Shown piece by piece: positions 1 through 7,691 of a DNA stretch of 18,593 bases. Source of the DNA: RUG14219 sp045538535 (GTDB lineage Bacteria > Cyanobacteriota > Vampirovibrionia > Gastranaerophilales > Gastranaerophilaceae). A program made the position numbers and the translations under genes. The DNA lies in the NCBI GenBank assembly GCA_045538535.1, contig JAZSRN010000019.1, forward strand, positions 1-18,593. Reading direction: 5' to 3'. Within the stretch, counting starts at the first letter, position 1. The number at the start of each line of letters is the position of its first letter. The notes under the pieces are model-generated. The model was not told the origin of the DNA and did not search any database. It saw only the letters and a program-made list of their open reading frames with translations.

Positions 1-18
1 AAAGAAAGGAGTCAAAGA

Positions 19-681
19 ATGACAAAAAAATGTAAAAAAGGTTTCACCCTTGCAGAGGTCCTTATCACCCTAGCAATCGTTGGGGTCGTGGCGGCGTTGA
101 CTTTGCCGAACTTAATTGCCGATTACAAAAAGAAATCAGATGTTGTCAAATTAAAAAAAGCCTACTCAACATTACAACAAGCTTGGCGTCGTTCTGAGGT
201 GGATAATGGGCCGTCTGAACATTGGGAAGATTCTTACACTATGGGTGCACAAGCATATTTTGAAAAATATTGGAAACCATATTTCAATAATCCTGTTTTG
301 TGTGAGACCTATCAAGATTGTGGGTATGAGTCTAATTTTCCGCACAGAGATATGTTAGGTGCAAGTATAAGGATGGCAATAGTTCATCCCGGTCGTCGTA
401 TTCCGTTCTATCTTCCAGATGGAACTTTGTATGTTATCTATACTGCTGGAGGTGCGGAAGATGCCGTTGGTGCATTAAACCGCGTATTAATAGATATAAA
501 TGGTGCAAAATTACCTAATACTTATGGGCGTGATACTTTTATTTTTGAACGGGTAGCTAGTAAAGGGATTTTACCATTTGGATATAATTATTCGATATCA
601 GAACTTGAAAATAATTGTTTGCACAACGGTATAGCTTGTGCTCGTAAAATTATGAGTGAAGGCTGGAAAATGAATTATTAA
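19..681 (+). CDS. Type IV pilin-like protein (class III signal peptide), pilin 1
   Basis: Encodes 220 aa with a type IV prepilin leader: a short basic stretch, then G8|F9-T-L-A-E13, the prepilin-peptidase cleavage site with the conserved Glu at +5, followed by one hydrophobic helix (about residues 9-33). By family knowledge such proteins are cleaved and methylated at the inner membrane and assemble into type IV pili or pseudopili. The globular part (about 40-220) has paired cysteines near residues 95-101 and 199-207. I cannot assign it to a major or minor pilin. The start is set by AAAGGAG at 5-11, 7 nt before ATG. The leader is nearly identical in protein to that of the pilin at 11794-12837 while the rest differs. 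The promoter lies outside the window. No assembly ATPase, platform protein or peptidase gene is nearby. Confidence 0.85.
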   Translation: MTKKCKKGFTLAEVLITLAIVGVVAALTLPNLIADYKKKSDVVKLKKAYSTLQQAWRRSEVDNGPSEHWEDSYTMGAQAYFEKYWKPYFNNPVLCETYQDCGYESNFPHRDMLGASIRMAIVHPGRRIPFYLPDGTLYVIYTAGGAEDAVGALNRVLIDINGAKLPNTYGRDTFIFERVASKGILPFGYNYSISELENNCLHNGIACARKIMSEGWKMNY

Positions 682-748
682 CAAAGTTGAGGTGCTGGGT
701 GAAACCAAATAATAATTTTTTACAAATGCAATCTGAAGGTACAATTGA

Positions 749-786
749 CAATGCGGATGTTCTGTAATTACAGAGCATCCGCATTG
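749..786. repeat. 38-bp near-perfect palindrome
   Basis: Positions 749-767 pair with 768-786 at every position except a T.G wobble (760/775), giving a stem of up to 19 bp with no fixed loop. The outer arm is CAATGCGGATG/CATCCGCATTG. It lies between the converging ends of pilin 1 and the gene ending at 875. Neither side has a run of T directly after the stem, so it is not a textbook intrinsic terminator, though it could still block RNA 3' decay or act as a REP-like repeat. Confidence 0.7.
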
Positions 787-823
787 ATTACACCCCTTCC
801 TAAGGAGAATCAGTATCGGTATC

Positions 824-852
824 TTCCCCTCTCCCCCGAGGGGCGAGGGGAA
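824..852. repeat. GC-rich hairpin, possible REP-like element
   Basis: TTCCCCTC (824-831) pairs with GAGGGGAA (845-852). Inside it CCCC (833-836) pairs with GGGG (840-843) around a 3-nt loop, with one T.C mismatch between the two stems. This C/G block stands out from AT-rich surroundings. It sits between two converging genes and lacks a T-tract, so a dispersed REP-like repeat is more likely than a simple terminator. Confidence 0.55.
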
Positions 853-874
853 TACTTAGCGATGTTGGCATAAA

Positions 875-2188
875 TTAATTTGCCGTAAAAATTATCCTAT
901 AATACATATCTGCTTTTTGGAATTTGCTATGAGGTTTATTTTTCCAAAGTTTTAGGTTAATTTCGGCTGGCAAATCTGTTACTGAAAACATTTTGTCGTA
1001 TTGCATTGGTGAAATATTGTTGCAACCACCTTCATAACCGCAACTGCTGCCTAAATGTATATAGTCTTTAAATGTTTGTTCGTTTTGAGTAATATTTGAG
1101 TTTTCGTCGTACATTTTTATGTTTTGGGTATCGTACGCATAAACATATTGGTAGCCGAAATCAAGTGCGTTTAGACCTGATAATTGAATTAGGTATCGTA
1201 CGGTTTTGCCATTAACATTTGTACGGATTTTGGGGAAGTGTTTCGAAACTTCGTATTTTGTTACTATTAAATTATCTTTTTCACTATAATTGATTGATTG
1301 CGGTATAAATTTTGCGTATTCAGAAGTGCAAAATTCTTGATATTGTTCTATATCCCACAATATATATGGGCTACTCAAACCGACCAAAGTATTTGGGTTA
1401 TTTATTTGTGTACTTTGTATTGAGGCACCTTCGATATATTCGTGTCGGTCGCCTTTATAATTTAGCGGTTGACATCTCATAGAGCCCCACCAAGGTTTGT
1501 AGTCAACTATTGCACCAAAGACTTTTTCGGAAGGTTCGTAGTTTTCTTTTGCGAAAATCGAATATTTTACGTGTTTTTTTCTTATTCTATAAATGTCATC
1601 TTTACTTAAAAAATTGTATTCCGAAGGCGAATTGACTTCTAATTCTTTGAATGTTGATGTGTCCGTTATTTTTAAAATTTTGTTATCATTATAAGAAAGA
1701 ATTAACGGTTTGAATAGTACAAAAAGTATTGCTAAAAATATGATTATTTTTATTCCGAAAAGCCATTCACAAGGAAGTTTGTCCAAAATTGCGTATGAAT
1801 CCTCTTGTTTTTGACATTCTCCATTTAAAACGTCGTAATCTAACTCCCAGCTTTCAAATTTTCTGAGGTCTTTAATAACATCTTGTGCAAGTTGAGCATC
1901 AGAAGATTGCGGGTCAATTGCAATAATTTCTTCTAATAATGGAATAGAATTTTTCGCATCGTAATAATACATAGCTTTCCAATAAAGTGCCTCGGTATTT
2001 CGGGGATTTATTTCCAGCACTTGATTGATTTTAGATAAGGCGGTTTGTCTTTGTTCTTCACTTATTTTGTCCGAAGGCATACAAATCAAATCTATTGCTT
2101 CTGTCAAAAGTTCTGATTCGTGTATATTTTGGTCTAAAGCCAACAGTTCGTCCGTTATTTTATCTAAGCGTTTTTCTTCGTTTTCCAT
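875..2188 (-). CDS. Unrecognised TPR-like single-pass membrane protein
   Basis: 437 aa. Residues 1-40 are charged and helical. Residues about 45-110 look like two TPR-type helix pairs (a pattern such as ALSKINQVLEINPRNTEALYWKA). A hydrophobic segment at about 144-165 is the only clear membrane span. The remaining ~270 residues are rich in Tyr, Asn and Ser with scattered Cys, suggesting a globular domain, probably on the far side of the membrane from the TPR part. I do not recognise the C-terminal domain. The ATG lies one base after the TAG of the gene at 2190-3077 (TAG-T-ATG), so translation is very probably coupled and the two products may form one complex. No good Shine-Dalgarno sequence of its own is visible. 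Confidence 0.7.
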   Translation of the reverse strand: MENEEKRLDKITDELLALDQNIHESELLTEAIDLICMPSDKISEEQRQTALSKINQVLEINPRNTEALYWKAMYYYDAKNSIPLLEEIIAIDPQSSDAQLAQDVIKDLRKFESWELDYDVLNGECQKQEDSYAILDKLPCEWLFGIKIIIFLAILFVLFKPLILSYNDNKILKITDTSTFKELEVNSPSEYNFLSKDDIYRIRKKHVKYSIFAKENYEPSEKVFGAIVDYKPWWGSMRCQPLNYKGDRHEYIEGASIQSTQINNPNTLVGLSSPYILWDIEQYQEFCTSEYAKFIPQSINYSEKDNLIVTKYEVSKHFPKIRTNVNGKTVRYLIQLSGLNALDFGYQYVYAYDTQNIKMYDENSNITQNEQTFKDYIHLGSSCGYEGGCNNISPMQYDKMFSVTDLPAEINLKLWKNKPHSKFQKADMYYRIIFTAN

Positions 2189-2189
2189 A

Positions 2190-3077
2190 CTAAATTCGGT
2201 ACTTTCTTTCTTTTATTTTGTCTGCGATTAAAATAATGTCAAATATAAATGAAACTCCTACCAACGCTATAAGTGGCAAAAACATCATTAGCCAAGACCA
2301 ATCGCCTTTTCTTGTGAACATAAATTCAACAAAATTCCCCATACCAAATATCGGGATTAATCCAATTACAAAAAATATTATGGACATCCATTTAAAACCT
2401 TGTTCTTGCGATTTGGAGAGGATTTGTTTAAAACCTAGTTGTAAATAATCTTCAATTTTTTCTTTAATATCGTTAATTTCCATATAGCCTTTAAAACAAT
2501 ACGAAAAATTTTGCATACCTCTGCTGTAATCTATTACGGAATATACGAACTTTATTACATTTGATGGTACATTAAAGAGGGTGAAAGTTTTACCGTTCAG
2601 AACAGAAAATTTCAATTCAATTTCACTAACCGCAGGATATGAACCGTGTTTTGTAGAAACTCTTATGGTATGTAAAATCATTTCTAATTTTTCGATTTCA
2701 CTATAATCGCAAGTGACATTGCATTGTGGCATATTAAAATTGAAATTCATTCTACCTTGCAAAAATTCGATGGATTTTAGATTTAAGGATGAATTAAATT
2801 CTTTTAATGCCTTGTTTCTTTGAACAATACTTGAAATTAAGCAACCATAAAATATTATCGGTAAAAATATAAAGATTAAACACGCAACAAACTTATCATC
2901 GCTAAAAACAACCTTGAATACAGAAACATACCAATTGAAAAAATCCCAAACGGAATAATTGTTAGTCGTCATACAAAGATAACAAACGATAGCAATAATC
3001 GTTAAAACAGCACAAACTATTGCCAATGTAACGACCAATTTTATGGATCTATTTGCGGAGATATTATCTATTTTCAT
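2190..3077 (-). CDS. Unrecognised four-helix membrane protein
   Basis: 295 aa. Two hydrophobic helices lie near the N-terminus (about 13-36 and 63-86). A soluble domain of about 140 residues follows, and two more helices lie near the C-terminus (about 229-252 and 262-285), ending in a basic tail. The middle domain has alternating beta-like stretches followed by an amphipathic helix, a layout that could fit a PH-like membrane-associated fold; this is a guess from pattern only. GAGG lies 8 nt before the ATG. A consensus promoter at 3098-3127 drives it. It is the first gene of a two-gene unit with the TPR-like protein, to which it is fused by a one-base gap. Confidence 0.65.
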   Translation of the reverse strand: MKIDNISANRSIKLVVTLAIVCAVLTIIAIVCYLCMTTNNYSVWDFFNWYVSVFKVVFSDDKFVACLIFIFLPIIFYGCLISSIVQRNKALKEFNSSLNLKSIEFLQGRMNFNFNMPQCNVTCDYSEIEKLEMILHTIRVSTKHGSYPAVSEIELKFSVLNGKTFTLFNVPSNVIKFVYSVIDYSRGMQNFSYCFKGYMEINDIKEKIEDYLQLGFKQILSKSQEQGFKWMSIIFFVIGLIPIFGMGNFVEFMFTRKGDWSWLMMFLPLIALVGVSFIFDIILIADKIKERKYRI

Positions 3078-3097
3078 ATAACCAACCTCGTGCCAGT

Positions 3098-3127
3098 ATT
3101 ATATATGAATTTTTGTTAGGGTGTCAA
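3098..3127 (-). promoter_or_regulatory. Sigma70-type promoter for the 3077/2188 gene pair
   Basis: On the minus strand TTGACA (3127-3122) and TATAAT (3103-3098) both match the consensus exactly, with an 18-bp spacer. The predicted transcript start, near 3091, leaves a short leader of about 14 nt holding GAGG before the ATG at 3077. Confidence 0.75.
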
Positions 3128-3182
3128 GCATTGACAACTCTGAATAGCAAAAAAAATTTTTTTCATATTTTAAAAAAACATC

Positions 3183-3210
3183 TTGAAAAACTTTGAAAAT
3201 CTGTTATCAT
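3183..3210 (+). promoter_or_regulatory. Promoter for the 47-aa gene
   Basis: TTGAAA (3183-3188), 16-bp spacer, TATCAT (3205-3210), preceded by TG one base upstream (extended -10). The predicted start is near 3217, just upstream of the Shine-Dalgarno sequence at 3221. Confidence 0.55.
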
Positions 3211-3231
3211 ATAAAAAACGAAAGGATTGAC

Positions 3232-3375
3232 ATGAATAAACTTGAAGTTAAAGAAATTTCTACTTTTATGGAAAATAATACAAGAAAAACTCGTCTAGTA
3301 ATTGCCCAAAACGGAATTGATACAGAAATTATTCTAAACGGTGGCGGAAAGCTAAAAGTAGCTGTAGAAGCGTAA
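3232..3375 (+). CDS. Small protein of 47 aa, unknown
   Basis: The ATG at 3232 is chosen because AAAGGA lies at 3221-3226, 5 nt upstream, and a promoter ends at 3210. A longer reading from a TTG at 3193 would begin inside the promoter. The product starts MNKLEVKE and has no membrane segment or signal peptide. Its alternating pattern, with an N-G-G-G turn near residues 37-40, suggests a small beta-rich or beta-alpha protein. It converges on the secreted-protein gene ending at 3393 with a 17-bp gap and no clear terminator between them. I do not recognise a family. Confidence 0.6.
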   Translation: MNKLEVKEISTFMENNTRKTRLVIAQNGIDTEIILNGGGKLKVAVEA

Positions 3376-3392
3376 ATTCGTGCTTGTTTTAT

Positions 3393-4040
3393 TTATCCTT
3401 CCATAGTGTAATCTTGAGATGTTTCGTCTTCGTCTTCATCTTCGTCTTCAAATTTTGGAACCCAGATTTTTAGTAAATAAATATCTCCGGTATTAAGTTG
3501 TAGTGATTCGCCTTTTTCGACATAAGAAAAAGGGGATGCTTTGTATGCCGAAACAACCGAAGATTTTGCGCGGTTGCCTTCCGGATTTTTCACAGCACCT
3601 TCAACTGCTGCAACACCGGTTGAAAGTCCCTTTACGAAATAACCTCCAACACCTAAAGCAACTGATTTGGCAGCATCTTTTTTGTCTAAAGTTGTTGTGT
3701 ATTTTGCAAAAGTTTCGTGTTCAAAATCGTGTTTAATTCCGCTATTATCAATATAATATTTAGCTTTTAGTTTAAAATTAGCATTGCGTTTTAAGCGTTT
3801 TGGGTCTTTTACATCCATTACTTCAAAATAAACTTTGTAACCTTCTTCCAGAACTGTTTTGTCAGCAAGTTTGGAATCTTCAACAACTTTTACGACAAGA
3901 GTTTCAGAAGGATTGTTGCTATCAAAATTGCTTAGTCCTTCCACTTTCGTTGATTTTGTAAGCGCTGCAGGCCTTGCCATAACCGGCATAGCTGCTATTA
4001 TAAAAGTTAAAATACTTAAACAAATTATTAATTTTTTCAT
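3393..4040 (-). CDS. Secreted protein with acidic repeat tail, unknown
   Basis: 215 aa. A Sec-type signal peptide is clear: MKK, a hydrophobic core (4-17), then a likely signal-peptidase I site after A22 (VMA|RP). No lipobox is present. The mature part is Lys-rich, includes a small Gly/Ala-rich helix (about 133-150) that could touch a membrane, and ends in an alternating Glu-Asp run just before the C-terminus, encoded by a trinucleotide-like repeat at about 3425-3450. AAGGA lies about 8 nt before the ATG. The gene lies just after uvrA in the same direction, but an AT-rich hairpin at 4064-4084 separates them. Function unknown; the phrase-level look is of a cell-envelope protein. Confidence 0.7.
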   Translation of the reverse strand: MKKLIICLSILTFIIAAMPVMARPAALTKSTKVEGLSNFDSNNPSETLVVKVVEDSKLADKTVLEEGYKVYFEVMDVKDPKRLKRNANFKLKAKYYIDNSGIKHDFEHETFAKYTTTLDKKDAAKSVALGVGGYFVKGLSTGVAAVEGAVKNPEGNRAKSSVVSAYKASPFSYVEKGESLQLNTGDIYLLKIWVPKFEDEDEDEDETSQDYTMEG

Positions 4041-4063
4041 TATAAAATTCCTTTTTTCAAAAA

Positions 4064-4084
4064 TTTTATCACGTTTTGATAAAA
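4064..4084 (-). terminator. AT-rich hairpin after uvrA
   Basis: TTTTATCA (4064-4071) and TGATAAAA (4077-4084) form a perfect 8-bp stem with a 5-nt loop. On the minus strand the stem is followed by a short T run. It begins 10 bp after the uvrA stop. The stem is weak in GC, so termination may be partial and the downstream secreted-protein gene could receive read-through. Confidence 0.5.
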
Positions 4085-4093
4085 ACTGTCAAT

Positions 4094-6976
4094 CTATTTC
4101 AACATTGGTTTTAAAAATTTGCCTGTTACTGAATTTTTATTTTTGCAAATTTCTTTAGGGGTTCCGGTTGCAACAACTTTTCCGCCGCCATCGCCCCCTT
4201 CCGGCCCCAAATCAATTATGTAATCTGCAATTTTAATTAAATCAAGATTATGTTCAATGATTAAGATTGTGTTGCCTTGATCTGCCAATGCTTGTATAAT
4301 TTTTATCAGCTTGTCTAAATCTGCCCAGTGCAAACCGACTGAGGGTTCATCCAAAAGATAGAGAGTTTTGCCGGTTGCTTTTTTGTTTAGTTCTGAGGCG
4401 AGTTTTATTCTTTGTGCTTCACCACCTGAAAGCGTTGTTGCACTTTGACCAAGCTTGATATAATCGAGTCCGACATCATTTAGGGTCTGAAGTTTGTTTT
4501 TGATTTTAGGAATGCTGTCGAAAAATTCCAAGGCTTCTTTAACGCTCATTTCCAAGACATCTGATATGGTTTTGCCTTTATATTTAACCTCTAATGTTTC
4601 TCGATTGTAGCGTTTGCCTTTGCAAACATCGCATTTTACATAGACATCAGAAAGGAAGTTCATTTCAATTTTTAAAACTCCGTCACCTTTACAAGCTTCG
4701 CACCGTCCGCCTTTGACGTTAAAACTAAAACGACCTTGCTTATAGCCTCTTAATTTTGCTTCATTAGTTTTTGCATAAAGTTCTCTTATTGGAGTAAAAA
4801 CATCGGTATATGTTGCCGGATTGGAACGAGGAGTTCTGCCGATAGGTGATTGGTCAATATCAATAATTTTGTCAATATGCTCAAATCCGGTTATTTCTTC
4901 AACCCCTTGAGGTTTAGGTTTGTTTTTGCGCAATTTGTGAACGGCGTATTCATAAATCAAATCTTGCATCAATGTAGATTTGCCGGAACCGGAAACTCCG
5001 GTTAAAACAACAATTTTGCCAAGCGGAATATCTACATCAATATTTTTTAAGTTGTTTAAATGCGCATTTTTAACCCGCAAAAATTCCCCGTTACCGTCTC
5101 TAATTTTTTCCGGTATAGGGATAAATTTTTCTCCGCTCAAATATTGTCCGGTCAAGGACTTTGGTTGTGCCATAATGTCTTCAACTGAACCTTGCGCAAC
5201 AATTTTACCTCCGTTTATTCCGGCTTTTGGCCCAATATCAACAATATAATCGGCATTTCTTATGGTATCTTCATCGTGCTCGACAACTATTAACGTGTTG
5301 CCGAGATTGCGCAATTTTAAAAGAGTCTTGATAAGCATTTCGTTGTCACGTTGGTGCAAACCTATTGAAGGTTCATCAAGAACGTACAAAACCCCCGAAA
5401 GACCGCTTCCTATTTGAGTTGCAAGACGAATTCTTTGTGCTTCGCCACCAGATAGCGTACCAGCCATACGTGCTAAATTAAGATAGCTTAAGCCTACATC
5501 CATAAGGAATTTTAATCTTGCGCGAACTTCGTCTAAAATTTGTTTCGCTATTTTTAGTTTGCTATCCGAAAGTGTTAAATATAAATCGGAGACAAAATCG
5601 TAGGCTTCGTCAATTGATAATGTTGTAAATTCATAAATATTTAAGCCTTTTTCAATTTGAGTATCTGTCCATTTTTCAGGATGTTTTAGTGCACCTTTAA
5701 TCCGTACAGCAAGCGGAAAAGGTTTAAGTCTTGCCCCTTTACATTTTGGACAAGGTTTTGCTATCATGTATTTTTCAAGTTCTTCTCTCCAATAGCCTTC
5801 TGCACTTTCGTTATACTTTTTATCTAAATAAGGTATTACTCCGATAAAACGTTGGTATTTTGTTTCGTACCTATGCGTTCCGAAGCGTTTAGTTTTGATT
5901 TTTATGATATCAGGAGCGCCAAAAAGAATAATGCTCTGATGATTTTCCGGCAAATTTTCAAACGGTATTGTCATATCGATACCAAAATTGTCACAGACAG
6001 ATTTTAGGGTATCTTCATAGTAATCAGTCGTGGTTTTGCTCCAAGGATAAATTGCGCCATCTTTGAGAGATTTTGTTCTATCCGGTACAACTAAATTAAC
6101 ATCAACAACCCAATCTGCCCCAAGGCCGGAACATCTATCACATGCGCCATAAGGAGCATTAAAAGAAAAAATTCTCGGTGCAAGTTCTTCAAAACTTATG
6201 TTGCAATTTGGGCAAGCTAATTTTTCTGAAAATACTATTTCATGCGAAGATTTGCCGTCAAAAACTTCTACAACTGTCAACCCATCGGATTTTTGGGATG
6301 CGATTTGAACACTGTCCGCAATTCGTGATTGCGCTTCATTTTTTACTACAATTCTGTCAACAACAACGTAAATATCGTGTTTTTTTGTTTTGCTAAGTTC
6401 TATTTCATCTTCATCTAGGTTATAAATTTCACCGTCAACTTTTACTCGAACAAAACCTTCTTGTCTAAGTTCTTCAAAAGTTGATGAAAATTCACCTTTT
6501 TTACCTCTAACAATCGGTGCCATAATCTGGATTTTTGTACCGTCACCAAGTGCTAAAACTCTTTCTACAATTTCGTCAATAGTTTGGGGTTTTATAGGAT
6601 TTCCGCATTCCGGACAGTATGGAGTCCCTATACGTGCATACATAAGCCGCAAGAAATCGTATATCTCCGTAACGGTTCCAACAGTTGAGCGCGGATTGTT
6701 TGAAGTTGATTTTTGGTCGATTGATATGGCCGGCGAAAGTCCGTCAATATAATCAACATTTGGTTTGTCCATTTGCCCGAGAAATTGGCGTGCATAAACC
6801 GATAAACTTTCGACATAGCGTCTTTGACCTTCAGCAAAAATAGTGTCAAAAGCAAGCGAACTTTTTCCCGAACCTGAAACTCCCGTAAATACAACTAATT
6901 CATTCTTTGGGATTTTTAAAGATACGTTTTTTAAATTATGTTCTTTTGCACCCTTTATAGTAATTTCTTCAAGCAT
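4094..6976 (-). CDS. uvrA: Excinuclease ABC subunit A
   Basis: 960 aa, close to the usual ~940. UvrA is the ATP-driven damage-recognition subunit of nucleotide excision repair: it loads UvrB at lesions. Seen here: Walker A GVSGSGKSS at 32-40, a CPxC...CxxC zinc module in the first insertion, the first ABC signature LSGGEAQRIRLA with LDEPSIGLHQRD after it, a second Walker A GVSGSGKST near 660, a second zinc finger (CEAC...CDVC), then LSGGEAQRIKLA and LDEPSVGLHWAD. The start at 6976 (MLEEITIKGA) is chosen because GAGGA lies 5 nt upstream. The open frame runs 32 codons further, but that stretch contains the terminator of the upstream operon. No uvrB or uvrC is in the window, which is common as uvr genes are usually scattered. 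Confidence 0.97.
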   Translation of the reverse strand: MLEEITIKGAKEHNLKNVSLKIPKNELVVFTGVSGSGKSSLAFDTIFAEGQRRYVESLSVYARQFLGQMDKPNVDYIDGLSPAISIDQKSTSNNPRSTVGTVTEIYDFLRLMYARIGTPYCPECGNPIKPQTIDEIVERVLALGDGTKIQIMAPIVRGKKGEFSSTFEELRQEGFVRVKVDGEIYNLDEDEIELSKTKKHDIYVVVDRIVVKNEAQSRIADSVQIASQKSDGLTVVEVFDGKSSHEIVFSEKLACPNCNISFEELAPRIFSFNAPYGACDRCSGLGADWVVDVNLVVPDRTKSLKDGAIYPWSKTTTDYYEDTLKSVCDNFGIDMTIPFENLPENHQSIILFGAPDIIKIKTKRFGTHRYETKYQRFIGVIPYLDKKYNESAEGYWREELEKYMIAKPCPKCKGARLKPFPLAVRIKGALKHPEKWTDTQIEKGLNIYEFTTLSIDEAYDFVSDLYLTLSDSKLKIAKQILDEVRARLKFLMDVGLSYLNLARMAGTLSGGEAQRIRLATQIGSGLSGVLYVLDEPSIGLHQRDNEMLIKTLLKLRNLGNTLIVVEHDEDTIRNADYIVDIGPKAGINGGKIVAQGSVEDIMAQPKSLTGQYLSGEKFIPIPEKIRDGNGEFLRVKNAHLNNLKNIDVDIPLGKIVVLTGVSGSGKSTLMQDLIYEYAVHKLRKNKPKPQGVEEITGFEHIDKIIDIDQSPIGRTPRSNPATYTDVFTPIRELYAKTNEAKLRGYKQGRFSFNVKGGRCEACKGDGVLKIEMNFLSDVYVKCDVCKGKRYNRETLEVKYKGKTISDVLEMSVKEALEFFDSIPKIKNKLQTLNDVGLDYIKLGQSATTLSGGEAQRIKLASELNKKATGKTLYLLDEPSVGLHWADLDKLIKIIQALADQGNTILIIEHNLDLIKIADYIIDLGPEGGDGGGKVVATGTPKEICKNKNSVTGKFLKPMLK

Positions 6977-7034
6977 AAATTTCCTCTTTGCAAACATTAT
7001 TACATAAAGAAAAAATTTATCAAAAACAAAACAA

Positions 7035-7057
7035 ACCCCACTCAAATTGAGCGGGGT
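7035..7057 (-). terminator. Terminator of the small-protein operon
   Basis: ACCCC (7035-7039) pairs with GGGGT (7053-7057) and CTCA with TGAG inside it, with one A.C mismatch between. On the minus strand the stem is followed by a T-rich tract over about 7034-7016. It lies about 45 bp after the stop at 7103 and directly in front of the uvrA promoter area. Confidence 0.75.
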
Positions 7058-7102
7058 AAATGCTATCTCCAAGTCTCGGTAGCGTTCTTAACAGAGGGAC
7101 AT

Positions 7103-7330
7103 TTATTCGCGTCCCACTCCGGCATTATGAAACTTTAGAAGTTGTCCCAAATGCCACTCTCTCGCTTTGGCATCTTCAATTGAGTTTTTAATTTGTTCTA
7201 ACTCTGCCAAAAGTGTTGTTAAGTCTTTTCTTTGTTCGCTATAGGCACGATTTAAGACTTGTCTTTCGACATCTATATCGCACCACATTGGTGTAAATCC
7301 ACCTTGTTCAAAAAATTCTTTTGCATCCAT
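7103..7330 (-). CDS. Small helical protein of 75 aa, unknown
   Basis: The ATG at 7330 (MDAKEFFEQGG) is chosen over an in-frame ATG at 7354 because GGAGGT lies at 7342-7337, 6 nt upstream, and because the earlier ATG would overlap the previous gene's stop. Residues about 22-60 are charged and strongly helical, compatible with a short coiled coil. No membrane segment or signal peptide. It is the second gene of a pair, starting 16 bp after the stop of the 72-aa gene. I do not recognise a family; the pair could be partners. Confidence 0.6.
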   Translation of the reverse strand: MDAKEFFEQGGFTPMWCDIDVERQVLNRAYSEQRKDLTTLLAELEQIKNSIEDAKAREWHLGQLLKFHNAGVGRE

Positions 7331-7346
7331 AATATTACCTCCAAAA

Positions 7347-7565
7347 TTAAACATTCTTTTGAGACATAAAAGATTGAATTAAATCTAATACATCAAAATT
7401 TCCATATTTGAATGTATAAAGTTGGTTTGCATAATCAGGGTCTGTAATTTTTTGTAATTCTAGCATTTGTTGATAATTCAAAGAATTGAAATCAAAACTT
7501 GTCATTTCCCCGTAATCAATCATCAACTCTTCCATATCCATAATTTTCTTTTCTTCATCTGCCAT
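7347..7565 (-). CDS. Small acidic protein of 72 aa, unknown
   Basis: The ATG at 7565 (MADEEKKIMDMEEL) is chosen because AAGGAG ends 8 nt before it. A GTG three codons upstream overlaps that Shine-Dalgarno sequence and cannot be the main start. The product is acidic, with many Met, Asp and Tyr residues, and ends in a helical segment. No membrane or export signal. It is the first gene of a two-gene operon that ends at the hairpin at 7035-7057. A 7-bp inverted repeat just upstream (7582-7599) lies in the promoter or leader and may regulate it. Function unknown. Confidence 0.6.
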   Translation of the reverse strand: MADEEKKIMDMEELMIDYGEMTSFDFNSLNYQQMLELQKITDPDYANQLYTFKYGNFDVLDLIQSFMSQKNV

Positions 7566-7581
7566 TTTACACACTCCTTAA

Positions 7582-7599
7582 ACTTTGTGATAACAAAGT
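7582..7599. promoter_or_regulatory. Inverted repeat upstream of the 72-aa gene
   Basis: ACTTTGT (7582-7588), GATA, ACAAAGT (7593-7599): perfect 7-bp arms with a 4-nt centre. It lies immediately upstream of the Shine-Dalgarno sequence, so it could be an operator or, if transcribed, a leader hairpin. Confidence 0.4.
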
Positions 7600-7691
7600 G
7601 TAAGTCGACAAAATGAAACAAAAACTTTAGATATTTTTACTCTTCTGTTACATAATTTTACAAAACAATTTCGTAAATCTAAAATTCAAGT

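Noticed and set aside
3193..3231. Earlier TTG start for the 47-aa gene
   Set aside because: It would start inside the promoter; the ATG at 3232 has a well-placed Shine-Dalgarno sequence.
3503..4158. Plus-strand frames opposite the secreted-protein gene
   Set aside because: They oppose a gene with a clear signal peptide and Shine-Dalgarno sequence and encode low-quality Leu/Phe-rich translations.
6628..6894. 88-codon minus-strand frame inside uvrA
   Set aside because: It is an out-of-frame shadow of the conserved UvrA Walker A to zinc region.
6977..7072. Longer uvrA reading from an ATG at 7072
   Set aside because: The extra 32 codons cover the terminator hairpin of the upstream operon and do not resemble UvrA; a Shine-Dalgarno sequence supports 6976.
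7058..7102. tRNA or other RNA gene between the operon stop and its terminator
   Set aside because: No cloverleaf or conserved tRNA T-loop can be drawn; it is a short untranslated tail.
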